Shown here piece after piece: positions 24,153 to 32,843 of a stretch of 64,000 nt of DNA. The DNA is taken from NCBI GenBank assembly GCA_001804815.1, contig MHBI01000065.1:4778-68777 (forward strand), in the 5' to 3' direction. The stretch's first letter is position 1, and each line of letters opens with the position of its first letter. A program made the translations under genes and the position numbers. The notes under the pieces are model-generated. The model did no database searches. It was not told the DNA's origin and saw only the letters and a program-made list of their open reading frames with translations. This DNA is from Lentisphaerae bacterium GWF2_50_93. GTDB lineage: Bacteria > Verrucomicrobiota > Lentisphaeria > Victivallales > GWF2-50-93.

Positions 24153-25118
24153 TTATTTCTCCAACCGGGGTGCCTGTGCCATCATGACAATAAACGGATA
24201 TCTCCAGTATGTAAAGCGTTCGAAGGTTTTTGTGTCTGGAAAGAAACGCAGGTAGTTTTCAATTCTTTCCCCTGGATCGGAGCCGAACCGGAAGTCAAGC
24301 CCTTGGACTGAGAGAAGGGCATATTTGAAAAGATGCTGGTTTGCGAGTTTGAAGTCCTGCGGTTCGGCGGGAATTCCATATGAGGAGTTTTCAAGGCGTT
24401 CTTCAATCTGCTCCGGCCATATCCCCTGCCTTAATGACTTGTCCTTTAGGAGATCTGCAAAACTTCTCCCATGCCAGGACTTCCCGAACCTGATATCGAC
24501 AGTATCGACACTCCCATTCTTTCTGAATTCGCAGAGGATGTGCAAGGGTTCACCTTTTTCGTTGAAAATCGAAATTGTCTGCGCTTCAAAATCCTCCTGG
24601 TAAGCCATCTCGCAAAGCAGTCTTGTCAATTCATGCGTGTTCCCATATCCTTTCAGGAGTATTTCGGCCGGGGAACCGGCCTGATGTTTGAAGTCTTCGC
24701 CGGGCTTGAGCTTTACTGAACGCTGGAGGAGCTTGAACATGTCGTCAACAGAAGGTGGAAGATTCTTGAATTCCTTTATGAGCATGTTTTTTATGATGAA
24801 CGCGGATTCCCATCTGAGGAAGTCAGCCTTGTCGGGAAGCGTGCTGAAATAGGAGCCGTCAAGCTTCATCCCGCCAGCAAGTTTGAGATAGTCTGAGCGT
24901 ATCTTGACGGAGGCGGCTCTGCGTTGGAGGATTTTTCCGGCGGAAGCAATGGCGTTTTCCATGTCTCCTTTTTCAACCGCAGTCATCCATGCCTGTACAT
25001 CGATAGAAGACGGGTATGGAGTGGTAGGAGGAAGGAGTTTCAATAAAAGAAGCACCAGCGCTACTGTAATGAATACTGCTGCAAGCGAAAGAAAATATCC
25101 TTTAATGTTATTTTTCAT
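24153..25118 (-). CDS. Membrane-anchored protein, possibly a degenerate transglutaminase-like domain
   Basis: A 321-residue protein with one N-terminal transmembrane helix (about 8-27) and an exported soluble domain. The region GYGNTHELTRLLCEMA ... HILCEFRKNGSVDTVDIRFG (about 159-216) follows the order of a transglutaminase-like core (Gly-x-Gly-x-Cys helix, then His strand, then Asp strand). The position of the catalytic Cys is Asn/Thr, so it would be inactive. This reading is weak and rests on spacing alone. It lies 15 bp after the glycosyltransferase gene at 25134, so the two probably act together in cell-surface glycan synthesis. Confidence 0.55.
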   Translation of the reverse strand: MKNNIKGYFLSLAAVFITVALVLLLLKLLPPTTPYPSSIDVQAWMTAVEKGDMENAIASAGKILQRRAASVKIRSDYLKLAGGMKLDGSYFSTLPDKADFLRWESAFIIKNMLIKEFKNLPPSVDDMFKLLQRSVKLKPGEDFKHQAGSPAEILLKGYGNTHELTRLLCEMAYQEDFEAQTISIFNEKGEPLHILCEFRKNGSVDTVDIRFGKSWHGRSFADLLKDKSLRQGIWPEQIEERLENSSYGIPAEPQDFKLANQHLFKYALLSVQGLDFRFGSDPGERIENYLRFFPDTKTFERFTYWRYPFIVMMAQAPRLEK

Positions 25119-25133
25119 TTATTCCTCATGGGT

Positions 25134-26540
25134 TTATTTCCGGCTTCTTTTGTTTGCAGCCATCAAGCCCCGGACAGATAAGGCGATAGCAATATAGACG
25201 ACGAGTAAAAACATGAAAAAAGAGCAGTTGTTTACTGCGGACGTGATGTTGTATGAGAGGAATTCATGGCGTGCCTGGAAAAATGACCTCAAGTGCCTGA
25301 GCTGGAACTGGAATGAATAAAGAAGCGCTATGAAGAATATGAGGATGAACAGGACATAGGCATGCTTCCTGTTGAAACGCGCCGAAAGTTCCTCGATGGA
25401 AGAGAAAACTTCTGCGACCAGAGGTGAAAGAAGTGGTACTGCAAAAAGCATGTGCCTGTAGTTGAGATCAAGGCCTCCAGTGCATAGCGTGTATGAGAAT
25501 ATGCTCACGGAGGCAATGAGAAAACCCGAAAGGAAAAGAATATGCTCGGGACCAGGCGTTTTCTTCAAGGCATGATAAGTGAATGGCAGAAGGAAGATGA
25601 TGACAAGGAAGATCGAGCCGCCGAAAAGAGTGACATATTTTGGCGAATAGAACAGAAGGGTTCTGGCATTGGTGAGGAAATCCGTGCCGAAGAAGATTGC
25701 GCCGGCATCGTGGTAGAAGACATATGTGCTGTGATGAAATTGCGCAAGCGAGAACGGGCTGCCAAAATTCATGTAGTTATAGGACATCAGGAGGGTGGCA
25801 GGAATCATCCCTGAAACCAGGAAGGCCGTAAAATGCCTGATGTTCAGGAAATTCCTGCGGCATTTATAGATGTAGAATATAAACAGGGGCAGGAAAAGGA
25901 AAATGGTCATGTATTCGCTGATCACTGCGTACGCCAGAAGGAAGGTTGAAGTGCAGAGGATATATATTTTTTTGTCCCTGGCATAGGATATGGCCAGAAG
26001 AAAAGACAAGGTCACAAGAAGAGAGGTGAAGATGTGGGAATACAGCAAAGTGCCATATCTGAGGAAAATTGTACCGGTGCAGAAGCCTGCTGCAACAAGA
26101 ATAGATACATGGAGTTTGTAAGACAATTGCCTTAAAAGAAAAAATATGACGAGGAAGAGGGCTGTGCAGCAAAAGGCTGGAGCAAGCTGAAGCAGGCAGA
26201 TGCGCTGGTCCTCCGAGTAGTCTGTCTTTAAAAAAGCGAAATCATCGAAGTTGATCATCTGCATGGAGTTTTTGACGGGGGATAGTGCATGATTGAACAG
26301 ATAGAGGAAGAATGCAAATCCCGGTGCGCGATCAGAATAATACTTTCCCGAGGAGATGGCGGAATCATGTCTTGCGAACCTGACGTTGTCTTCAAGTTCG
26401 AAGCTACCGCGTTCGACCATTGAATTGACGAGCGCAAAATGGCTGCCGTCATTCGTGCATGTGAGCCCTGAATTCAGGCTGTAGAAGAAAATCATGAGGA
26501 GATATACTGTAATCAGGCAATAGAAAAGATTCCTGTTCAT
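25134..26540 (-). CDS. Polytopic membrane glycosyltransferase (GT-C like)
   Basis: A 468-residue integral membrane protein with about ten hydrophobic segments. The first luminal loop contains TNDGSHFALVNSMVERGSFE and SGKYYSDRAPGF. This is the style of GT-C mannosyl- or arabinosyl-like transferases that use polyprenyl-phosphate sugars, with acidic residues in loop 1 as the likely metal or catalytic site. I cannot place it in a numbered family. It heads a three-gene run with the transmembrane protein at 24153 and the dehydrogenase at 23137. It could modify exported proteins or surface polymers. Confidence 0.65.
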   Translation of the reverse strand: MNRNLFYCLITVYLLMIFFYSLNSGLTCTNDGSHFALVNSMVERGSFELEDNVRFARHDSAISSGKYYSDRAPGFAFFLYLFNHALSPVKNSMQMINFDDFAFLKTDYSEDQRICLLQLAPAFCCTALFLVIFFLLRQLSYKLHVSILVAAGFCTGTIFLRYGTLLYSHIFTSLLVTLSFLLAISYARDKKIYILCTSTFLLAYAVISEYMTIFLFLPLFIFYIYKCRRNFLNIRHFTAFLVSGMIPATLLMSYNYMNFGSPFSLAQFHHSTYVFYHDAGAIFFGTDFLTNARTLLFYSPKYVTLFGGSIFLVIIFLLPFTYHALKKTPGPEHILFLSGFLIASVSIFSYTLCTGGLDLNYRHMLFAVPLLSPLVAEVFSSIEELSARFNRKHAYVLFILIFFIALLYSFQFQLRHLRSFFQARHEFLSYNITSAVNNCSFFMFLLVVYIAIALSVRGLMAANKRSRK

Positions 26541-26650
26541 TGATAGTCTTCCTTATGGAGCTATTAAGACTCCGTTATCCGTGGAAGAACCGAAGCCGGA
26601 AAATCTATTTCCATTGCCTTGTTCCGGCCAAGTGAAAAAGAGAATTCCTG

Positions 26651-27070
26651 TTATTTGTCGGCAGGAGGAAGTGCAGGCACAGTCTTTTTTTCAGGAACAG
26701 CCAGGGTTTCAGGTTTCTTTGCTGGTTCAGGAGTTTTTTCGGCAAGAGGCGCCTTTTCAGCCTTTGCAGGAGCAGTCGCGACGGCTTTTGCATCCTTGGC
26801 GGTTTCGAGTTCCTCGACGATGCTTTTCGGGGCTTTCCTGTGGCCTGTCATTATTGCAAGAGCGAGCGTGATTGCGAGGAAAAGAGAAGCGAAGACAACT
26901 GTCATTTTCGCAAGATGGCTGCCTGTCTGGGCCCCGAACACAGATTCGCCGAGTCCGCCAAATGCGCTTCCGAATCCACTGTCCTTCGACTGCTGTACGA
27001 GAATGAGACAAATAAGAAGAAGCGCAATCAAGACGTCTGCTACTGTGAGAACTGCAATTAAAATATCCAT
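26651..27070 (-). CDS. secG: Preprotein translocase subunit SecG with Ala/Pro/Lys-rich tail
   Basis: SecG stabilises the SecYEG channel. The ATG at 27070 follows AGAGG and starts a 139-residue product. It has two transmembrane helices (about 4-24 and 52-72) flanking the conserved loop LVQQSKDSGFGSAFGG. Beyond residue 80 a tail of about 60 residues is rich in Ala, Lys, Pro and Glu and probably unstructured, longer than in E. coli SecG. It follows tpiA, an order known from many bacteria. The longer frame from 27094 is not needed. Confidence 0.9.
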   Translation of the reverse strand: MDILIAVLTVADVLIALLLICLILVQQSKDSGFGSAFGGLGESVFGAQTGSHLAKMTVVFASLFLAITLALAIMTGHRKAPKSIVEELETAKDAKAVATAPAKAEKAPLAEKTPEPAKKPETLAVPEKKTVPALPPADK

Positions 27071-27156
27071 GGGGACCTCTGATTTATTAGGCACATAGGC
27101 GCATAGGCTCTAAGGCACTGAGTTTTATGTTTCCGATTTTCTATCTTATCTGGATT

Positions 27157-27924
27157 TCAGCCGATTGAATTCTTTATTAATGAGGCAAATCCCTCTGCAT
27201 CAAGACTTGCGCCGCCTACCAATGCCCCGTCAATATCAGGTTTCGCCATAAGTTCCTTGGCATTGTCTGCCTTGACCGAACCGCCGTACTGGACAATTAC
27301 CTTGTCCGCGGTAGCCTGTCCAAATGTGTCTGTCAGGAGTTTCCTTATGAGGGCATGTACTTCCTGCGCCTGGTCGGGTGAAGCGGTCTTGCCGGTGCCG
27401 ATCGCCCATACGGGCTCATAGGCGATGGTAGTCTTGAGCATGTCGTCAGCTGTCAGACCTGCAAGGCTTCCCTTGAACTGGGTTGTGATGACATTGGCCA
27501 TCTTGCCGGCTTCGCGTTCCTGGAGGGTCTCACCTATGCAGACAATCGGGAGAAGGCCCGCGCCGAGCGCGAATTTCGCCTTCTTGCTGACAAGCTCATT
27601 GGTTTCGCCGTAATACTGGCGGCGTTCGCTGTGTCCGATAATGACGTATTTTACTCCGAGGTCAAGAAGCATTGCCGCAGATATTTCGCCGGTGTACGCG
27701 CCTGAAGCCTTGTCTGAGAGGTTCTGTGCTCCGAGTGATACTCCGGATCCCTTCAGAAGAGGAGATATCCTGTCAAGGGTTGTGAACGGAGGGCACACAG
27801 CCATGGTAATCTTGTCGGAAAGGCCTTCGACCTTCTTTACTAAAGCGGATACAAGCTGTACAGCCTCGGTGGCCGTCTTGTTCATCTTCCAGTTTCCTGC
27901 AATGAAAAGCTTTCTCTTTTTCAT
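27157..27924 (-). CDS. tpiA: Triosephosphate isomerase
   Basis: Interconverts glyceraldehyde 3-phosphate and dihydroxyacetone phosphate. The 255-residue protein has the substrate lysine in GNWKMNK, the electrophile His in IIGHSERRQYYGE, the catalytic Glu in AYEPVWAIGTG, and the phosphate loop YGGSVK. Length is standard. It lies between pgk upstream (256 bp with a terminator) and secG downstream (86 bp). The ATG at 27924 has GAGGAAAATTTATC before it, an acceptable ribosome-binding site. Confidence 0.97.
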   Translation of the reverse strand: MKKRKLFIAGNWKMNKTATEAVQLVSALVKKVEGLSDKITMAVCPPFTTLDRISPLLKGSGVSLGAQNLSDKASGAYTGEISAAMLLDLGVKYVIIGHSERRQYYGETNELVSKKAKFALGAGLLPIVCIGETLQEREAGKMANVITTQFKGSLAGLTADDMLKTTIAYEPVWAIGTGKTASPDQAQEVHALIRKLLTDTFGQATADKVIVQYGGSVKADNAKELMAKPDIDGALVGGASLDAEGFASLIKNSIG

Positions 27925-28051
27925 GATAAATTTTCCTCGTAGACTCGTAAAATTTATAAGTTAATTATTCGTTGTTTCAAATAAAAATTTCGAAAAGCCA
28001 ATCAATATAGGCCGTGTAGGCGAAATTTCGAGCGGAATTGAAAAAATAATC

Positions 28052-28100
28052 ATTCCCACTCTAAAGCCGTGGACTCCAACTGAAGAAATCTCAACTCCCC
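28052..28100. repeat. Half copy of family E repeat
   Basis: TCTAAAGCCGTGGACTCCAACTGAAG resembles the right arm at 6035-6066. It lies in the 256-bp gap between pgk and tpiA, which otherwise contains only the pgk terminator. Confidence 0.5.
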
Positions 28101-28117
28101 CATTTTATAGTTGGGTA

Positions 28118-28151
28118 TAAAAAAAGGCTTCAGGCCGGAGCCTGAAGCCTT
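28118..28151 (-). terminator. Intrinsic terminator of pgk
   Basis: On the minus strand AAGGCTTCAGGC pairs with GCCTGAAGCCTT around a 4-nt loop, followed by TTTTTTTAT. It is 29 bp past the pgk stop, so tpiA-secG must have its own promoter or rely on read-through. Confidence 0.92.
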
Positions 28152-28179
28152 GTAATAATTTTTCACGGAAAAATTATAA

Positions 28180-29403
28180 TTACATGTCGTTGAGAGCTAC
28201 GACTCCAGGCAGCTGTTTGCCTTCGAGGAACTCAAGGGAAGCGCCTCCACCTGTGGAGATGTGCGACATCTTGCCTGCGAGACCGCTCTGGTTGACAGCT
28301 GAGACTGAGTCGCCACCGCCGATCACGCTTATTGCTCCCTTGTCGCTGGCATCGGCGACTGCTTTGCATATTGCCATTGTGCCTTTTGCAAAGTTTGGCA
28401 TTTCGAAACAGCCCATAGGTCCGTTCCAGACAATTGTCTTGGCCTTCATGATTTCTGCGGTGTAGGATGCAACTGTCTTCGGTCCGATATCGAGGGCCAT
28501 CCAGCCTTCGGCAATATCATTTCCAACGGTTTTTATCTGTGCGGCATTGTCGAATTTGTCGGCTGAAAGGTTGTCAATCGGAAGCAGGAAAGTTACGTTT
28601 TTCTTTTTCGCTTCGGCAAGAATCTGTTTTGCAGTGTCGATTAGTTCGTCTTCGCATAGGGATTTTCCAATATTATGTCCCTGCGCCTTGAGGAACGTAT
28701 AGGCCATTCCGCCTCCGATGAGAATCGCATCGCATTTTGAAATAAGGGACGTCAGTACTTCAAGTTTTCCGGAGATCTTTGCGCCGCCGATAATGGCGAC
28801 GAACGGGCGTTTCGGGTTTTCAACGGTCTGTCCGAGATACTGGATTTCCTTCTCCATCAGGAATCCTGCAACTGATATTGGAATGTACTTGCAGATCTTT
28901 GCCGTTGAGCCATGGGAGCGGTGCGCCGTGCCGAAAGCGTCGTTGACATATACATCACCGAGTTTCGCGAGCTCTTTTGCGAAATCCGCAGTCTTTGCCT
29001 TGTCCTCGTCGGTCTTCGCCTTCATGTCCTCTTCAATATGGAATCGGGTGTTCTCGCAGATCATGAGTTCGCCGGGCTTCAAGGCTTTTGCTGCGGCTAC
29101 GGCTTTCTCTCCGATGCAGTCGTCTACGAACTGGACGGGTTTGCCAATGAGCTTGGAAAGGACGTCGACAGTCGGCTTGAGGCTGAATTCAGGCTTGACT
29201 TCGCCGTCGGGACGTCCGAGATGGCTGAGAAGGACCAGTGATGCTCCCTTGTCAAGAACATATTTGATCGTCGGAACTGCAGCTCTGATTCTTGTGTCAT
29301 CCTTTATCTTTCCTTCCTTAACAGGAACATTGAAGTCGACGCGCATCACTACCCGCTTGCCTTTAAGTTCGACGTCGCGCACGGTTTTCTTGTTGAGTCC
29401 CAT
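28180..29403 (-). CDS. pgk: Phosphoglycerate kinase
   Basis: ATP-generating step of glycolysis. The 407-residue protein starts at the ATG at 29403, preceded by the excellent ribosome-binding site AAGGAGGT; a GTG one codon upstream is less likely. The substrate Arg/Asp motif is in RVDFNVP (22-28). The mobile hinge LSHLGRP is present, and the nucleotide site has GGAKISGK and GGGDS near the C-terminus. Cytoplasmic, normal length. A promoter is visible upstream and a strong terminator follows, so it can be expressed alone. Confidence 0.98.
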   Translation of the reverse strand: MGLNKKTVRDVELKGKRVVMRVDFNVPVKEGKIKDDTRIRAAVPTIKYVLDKGASLVLLSHLGRPDGEVKPEFSLKPTVDVLSKLIGKPVQFVDDCIGEKAVAAAKALKPGELMICENTRFHIEEDMKAKTDEDKAKTADFAKELAKLGDVYVNDAFGTAHRSHGSTAKICKYIPISVAGFLMEKEIQYLGQTVENPKRPFVAIIGGAKISGKLEVLTSLISKCDAILIGGGMAYTFLKAQGHNIGKSLCEDELIDTAKQILAEAKKKNVTFLLPIDNLSADKFDNAAQIKTVGNDIAEGWMALDIGPKTVASYTAEIMKAKTIVWNGPMGCFEMPNFAKGTMAICKAVADASDKGAISVIGGGDSVSAVNQSGLAGKMSHISTGGGASLEFLEGKQLPGVVALNDM

Positions 29404-29455
29404 CACAAACCTCCTTCGTTATGAAAATATCCAGTTTAATATTTTTTTGCTCCCT

Positions 29456-29504
29456 TTAATATTGTTACTTGCGAAAATTTTTCAAATTAACCTTTAAAAA
29501 GGTT
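29456..29504 (-). promoter_or_regulatory. pgk promoter and adjacent palindrome
   Basis: On the minus strand TTGAAA (29480-29485) and TATTAA (29456-29461) are 18 bp apart, 53 bp before the pgk start. Just upstream of the -35 box is AACCTTT-AA-AAAGGTT (29489-29504), a perfect palindrome that could be an activator or repressor site. Confidence 0.55.
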
Positions 29505-29576
29505 CCCTTAATTGTTTTTTGTGAACTCAGGAGTATTTTCTAGCTTTTCATAACAGACAGGAGATATTTCAGGCAA

Positions 29577-30209
29577 ATGTTCAAGGATTCACTATATTTC
29601 ATTAAAAAGAAGAGAATACTTCTTTCTCGATTCCTAGTCGTCCTTATTACGGCTATTTTTATTTTTACCGATCATTCGTGGAAGGATGAATTCTATCATT
29701 TCATAATCTTCCAGTCCATCGGCGGGTTCCTTGTAGCTTTCTGCATACTTGGACGCTTGTGGTCGGCCTTGTACATCGCAGGCAACAAGACGAAGAACCT
29801 CATCTCCGAGGGCCCTTATTCAATGGTACGGAACCCACTCTATTTTTTCAGCTTCTTTGGTGCAGTCGGACTTGGCCTGACCACTGAGAATCTCCTGATA
29901 CTTTTCCTGATCGTGGTCCTTTTCATCATTTATTACCCGTTCGTCATCATTGGAGAGGAGAAGAGGCTTATCGAGGTCCATGGCGAAGAGTTCCTGGACT
30001 ACATGAAGCATGTCCCGAGATTCATTCCGAATCCTTTCAAGCTCAAGGAGCCTGAATTCTACAACGTCAATGTGAAGAAGTACAAGATTGCCTTTGTCGA
30101 TGCCATGGGTTTCTTCTCGATATACATCTGCGTCCAGATCGTGAACATCCTGCACGCCGCAAAAGTGATTCCAGCATACTTCTCTATCCCCAAATGCTTC
30201 TTCTCATAA
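29577..30209 (+). CDS. Isoprenylcysteine carboxylmethyltransferase-family membrane methyltransferase
   Basis: A 210-residue integral membrane protein. The SAM-binding C-terminal signature of the ICMT/phospholipid methyltransferase family is visible: GPYSMVRNPLYFFSF (about 81-95) and EEKRLIEVHGEEFLDYMKHVPRFIPN (start about 123). Four to five hydrophobic segments surround it. Bacterial members methylate lipids, isoprenoids or unknown small molecules; protein prenylation does not occur in most bacteria. It is the only plus-strand gene between pgk and gapA and has no partner from which to infer a substrate. Confidence 0.85.
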   Translation: MFKDSLYFIKKKRILLSRFLVVLITAIFIFTDHSWKDEFYHFIIFQSIGGFLVAFCILGRLWSALYIAGNKTKNLISEGPYSMVRNPLYFFSFFGAVGLGLTTENLLILFLIVVLFIIYYPFVIIGEEKRLIEVHGEEFLDYMKHVPRFIPNPFKLKEPEFYNVNVKKYKIAFVDAMGFFSIYICVQIVNILHAAKVIPAYFSIPKCFFS

Positions 30210-30271
30210 GTAGCTCGGGCATTTCTCCCCAAGTTTCCATTTTCATGAGTCAATTGCTGAATTGGCAATTA

Positions 30272-30362
30272 AAGTAGGGACGGCCTTTAGGCTGTCCCAT
30301 GTATTTGGATTTCTATGTTCATAAAGCCCAAGAATGGTACATCCTGAAGGACGTACCTACTT
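30272..30362. repeat. Family B inverted repeat with longer centre
   Basis: AGTAGGGACGGCCTTTAGGCTGTCCC and ATGGTACATCCTGAAGGACGTACCTACT flank a 30-bp centre. It lies between the methyltransferase and the convergent gapA. Confidence 0.88.
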
Positions 30363-30369
30363 TCAAGAC

Positions 30370-30405
30370 AAAAAAACGGCAGGAATTTCTTCCTGCCGTT
30401 CAATT
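30370..30405 (-). terminator. Bidirectional intrinsic terminator (gapA)
   Basis: ACGGCAGGAA and TTCCTGCCGT enclose 4 nt, with A/T runs on both sides. On the minus strand the stem is followed by TTTTTTTGTC, 24 bp after the gapA stop codon. It can also serve the methyltransferase gene on the plus strand. Confidence 0.92.
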
Positions 30406-30423
30406 TTTATCTCGCCTGGATTA

Positions 30424-31500
<1,077 letters not shown>

Positions 31501-31560
31501 TTAAGCTATTGGTTCTGATGAAATAAAATCCGTCCTTAAAGTGAGACGGACAGAACCGTA

Positions 31561-31588
31561 ATTATATACGCAGGCAGTTGTTTTTCAA
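31561..31588 (-). promoter_or_regulatory. gapA sigma70 promoter
   Basis: On the minus strand TTGAAA (31583-31588) and the perfect -10 TATAAT (31561-31566) have a 16-bp spacer. The 70-nt leader contains GTCCGTCTC and GGACGGA, which can pair into a hairpin. Confidence 0.75.
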
Positions 31589-31639
31589 AGGTTTCTTATA
31601 AAATTTTCAGGATGAAATTTTTATAGTCGGCCCCGGGTA

Positions 31640-31668
31640 TTGAAATTAAGGAAGATTTTTGATATTAT
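31640..31668 (+). promoter_or_regulatory. sigma70 promoter of the parvulin-like gene
   Basis: TTGAAA (31640-31645) and TATTAT (31663-31668) are spaced by exactly 17 bp, 33 bp before the ATG. The ribosome-binding site AAGGAGG follows at 31689. Confidence 0.75.
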
Positions 31669-31701
31669 TGTTGGAGTCAATAACTGGAAGGAGGCCTTGA
31701 A

Positions 31702-32742
31702 ATGAGCTTTTTGAAACCTGCCATTGGAATAATAATTGCCGTTTTACTGTTTTGTCCGGTTTATGCCCAGCAGAAGAAAAATCCCCAGGTACAGCCAGCG
31801 GCGCCAGTCGAACCTAAGAAACCGGTCTACACGGGAAAGGACATCCCCCAGGGGCCTCTTGAAAACCTGATGGTGAAGGTTGGAGCAGGAGGCGTAACAA
31901 AAGGCGACTATGACTTTTTCATGCTGAAGACTGCGAACAAGGCCGGAAAGACAGTAAGCGCGCTTTCAGGCGATGAAAAGAAACAGGCGCTGTTCAGCGC
32001 AATAGACGAAGAGCTTCTTTTCCAGGCGGCTCTTGCTGAAGGAGTCCTCAAGGATGAATATACGTGCTGGATGATACTCGGGACTTACAAGTCGAACAAT
32101 ACGACCGCAAAAATCGATCCCAGGACTTTCAGCGACGATGAGCTGGAAAAATTCTACAAGGCAAATCCCGGAAAATTCACAAGGCCCGCCTCTGTGAACG
32201 CGAAAGGGCTCAAGTTCATGACCGAATCCGTCCAGGAGGTGCAGAAAGTGCTGAAGCAGGTTACTACGAATCCCGACAGCGCTAAAAACTGGATCGTTCT
32301 GGGATGGATAGAGGAGGGCAGGATGGCGGCCGGTCTTCCCCAGCAAATAACTGATCCCATCACAAAACTCAAGAAAGGACAGCTTTCGGGAATTGTGAAT
32401 GACAAGATTTCAGGCTGGAAATTCATATTCCTGGCAACTGACAGGAAAGAACCTGAACTTATCCCGTTTGCCGAGGCGAAGGGTAAGGTGAAATTCGAGC
32501 TCATAGGAGCGAAGCAGGAGGAGATGAAGAAGAAGCTTGCTGCAGACCAAGGCAAGGGGCAGAAAGGCCTTTCCGAAGACGAGATACTGCTCAATTCCGC
32601 AATACAGGCCGGCGCGCAGCGTGAACTCCAGGTCAGAAGATACATTGTCGAGTGGTATCTTTCGAAGAAGGCTGCAAAACGTGAGCAGGCGCTTCCGGAT
32701 CTGAAGAAGAAATACAAGATTGAAATCCTGAAGAGCGAGTGA
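31702..32742 (+). CDS. Periplasmic SurA/PpiC-like (parvulin-type) foldase
   Basis: A 346-residue secreted protein with signal peptide (about 1-23, ending VYA). A helical chaperone part (about 60-150) has the SurA/PpiD pattern VTKGDYDFFM ... FYKANPGKFTRPASVNAKGLKF. It is followed by a parvulin-like core with LGWIEEGRMAAGLPQQI and ISGWKFIFLATDRKEPELIPFAEAKGKV. The core is shorter than a full parvulin domain and lacks some conserved His/Asp residues. It may therefore act as a chaperone without isomerase activity. The gene is preceded by a good promoter and ribosome-binding site and stands alone. Confidence 0.75.
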   Translation: MSFLKPAIGIIIAVLLFCPVYAQQKKNPQVQPAAPVEPKKPVYTGKDIPQGPLENLMVKVGAGGVTKGDYDFFMLKTANKAGKTVSALSGDEKKQALFSAIDEELLFQAALAEGVLKDEYTCWMILGTYKSNNTTAKIDPRTFSDDELEKFYKANPGKFTRPASVNAKGLKFMTESVQEVQKVLKQVTTNPDSAKNWIVLGWIEEGRMAAGLPQQITDPITKLKKGQLSGIVNDKISGWKFIFLATDRKEPELIPFAEAKGKVKFELIGAKQEEMKKKLAADQGKGQKGLSEDEILLNSAIQAGAQRELQVRRYIVEWYLSKKAAKREQALPDLKKKYKIEILKSE

Positions 32743-32746
32743 ATTT

Positions 32747-32780
32747 GGTAGGTGCGCCCTTTAGGGTGTACCATGAATTT
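32747..32780. repeat. Half copy of family B repeat
   Basis: GGTAGGTGCGCCCTTTAGGGTGTACCATG, one arm only, directly after the foldase stop codon. A second small palindrome, CGACTGCCGGTCGTCAGCCGTAGG-like, follows around 32815-32842. Confidence 0.7.
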
Positions 32781-32843
32781 TAATAGAGAAATACTGCTTG
32801 GATATTCTGATTCGACCTACGGCTGACGACCGGCAGTCGTAGG

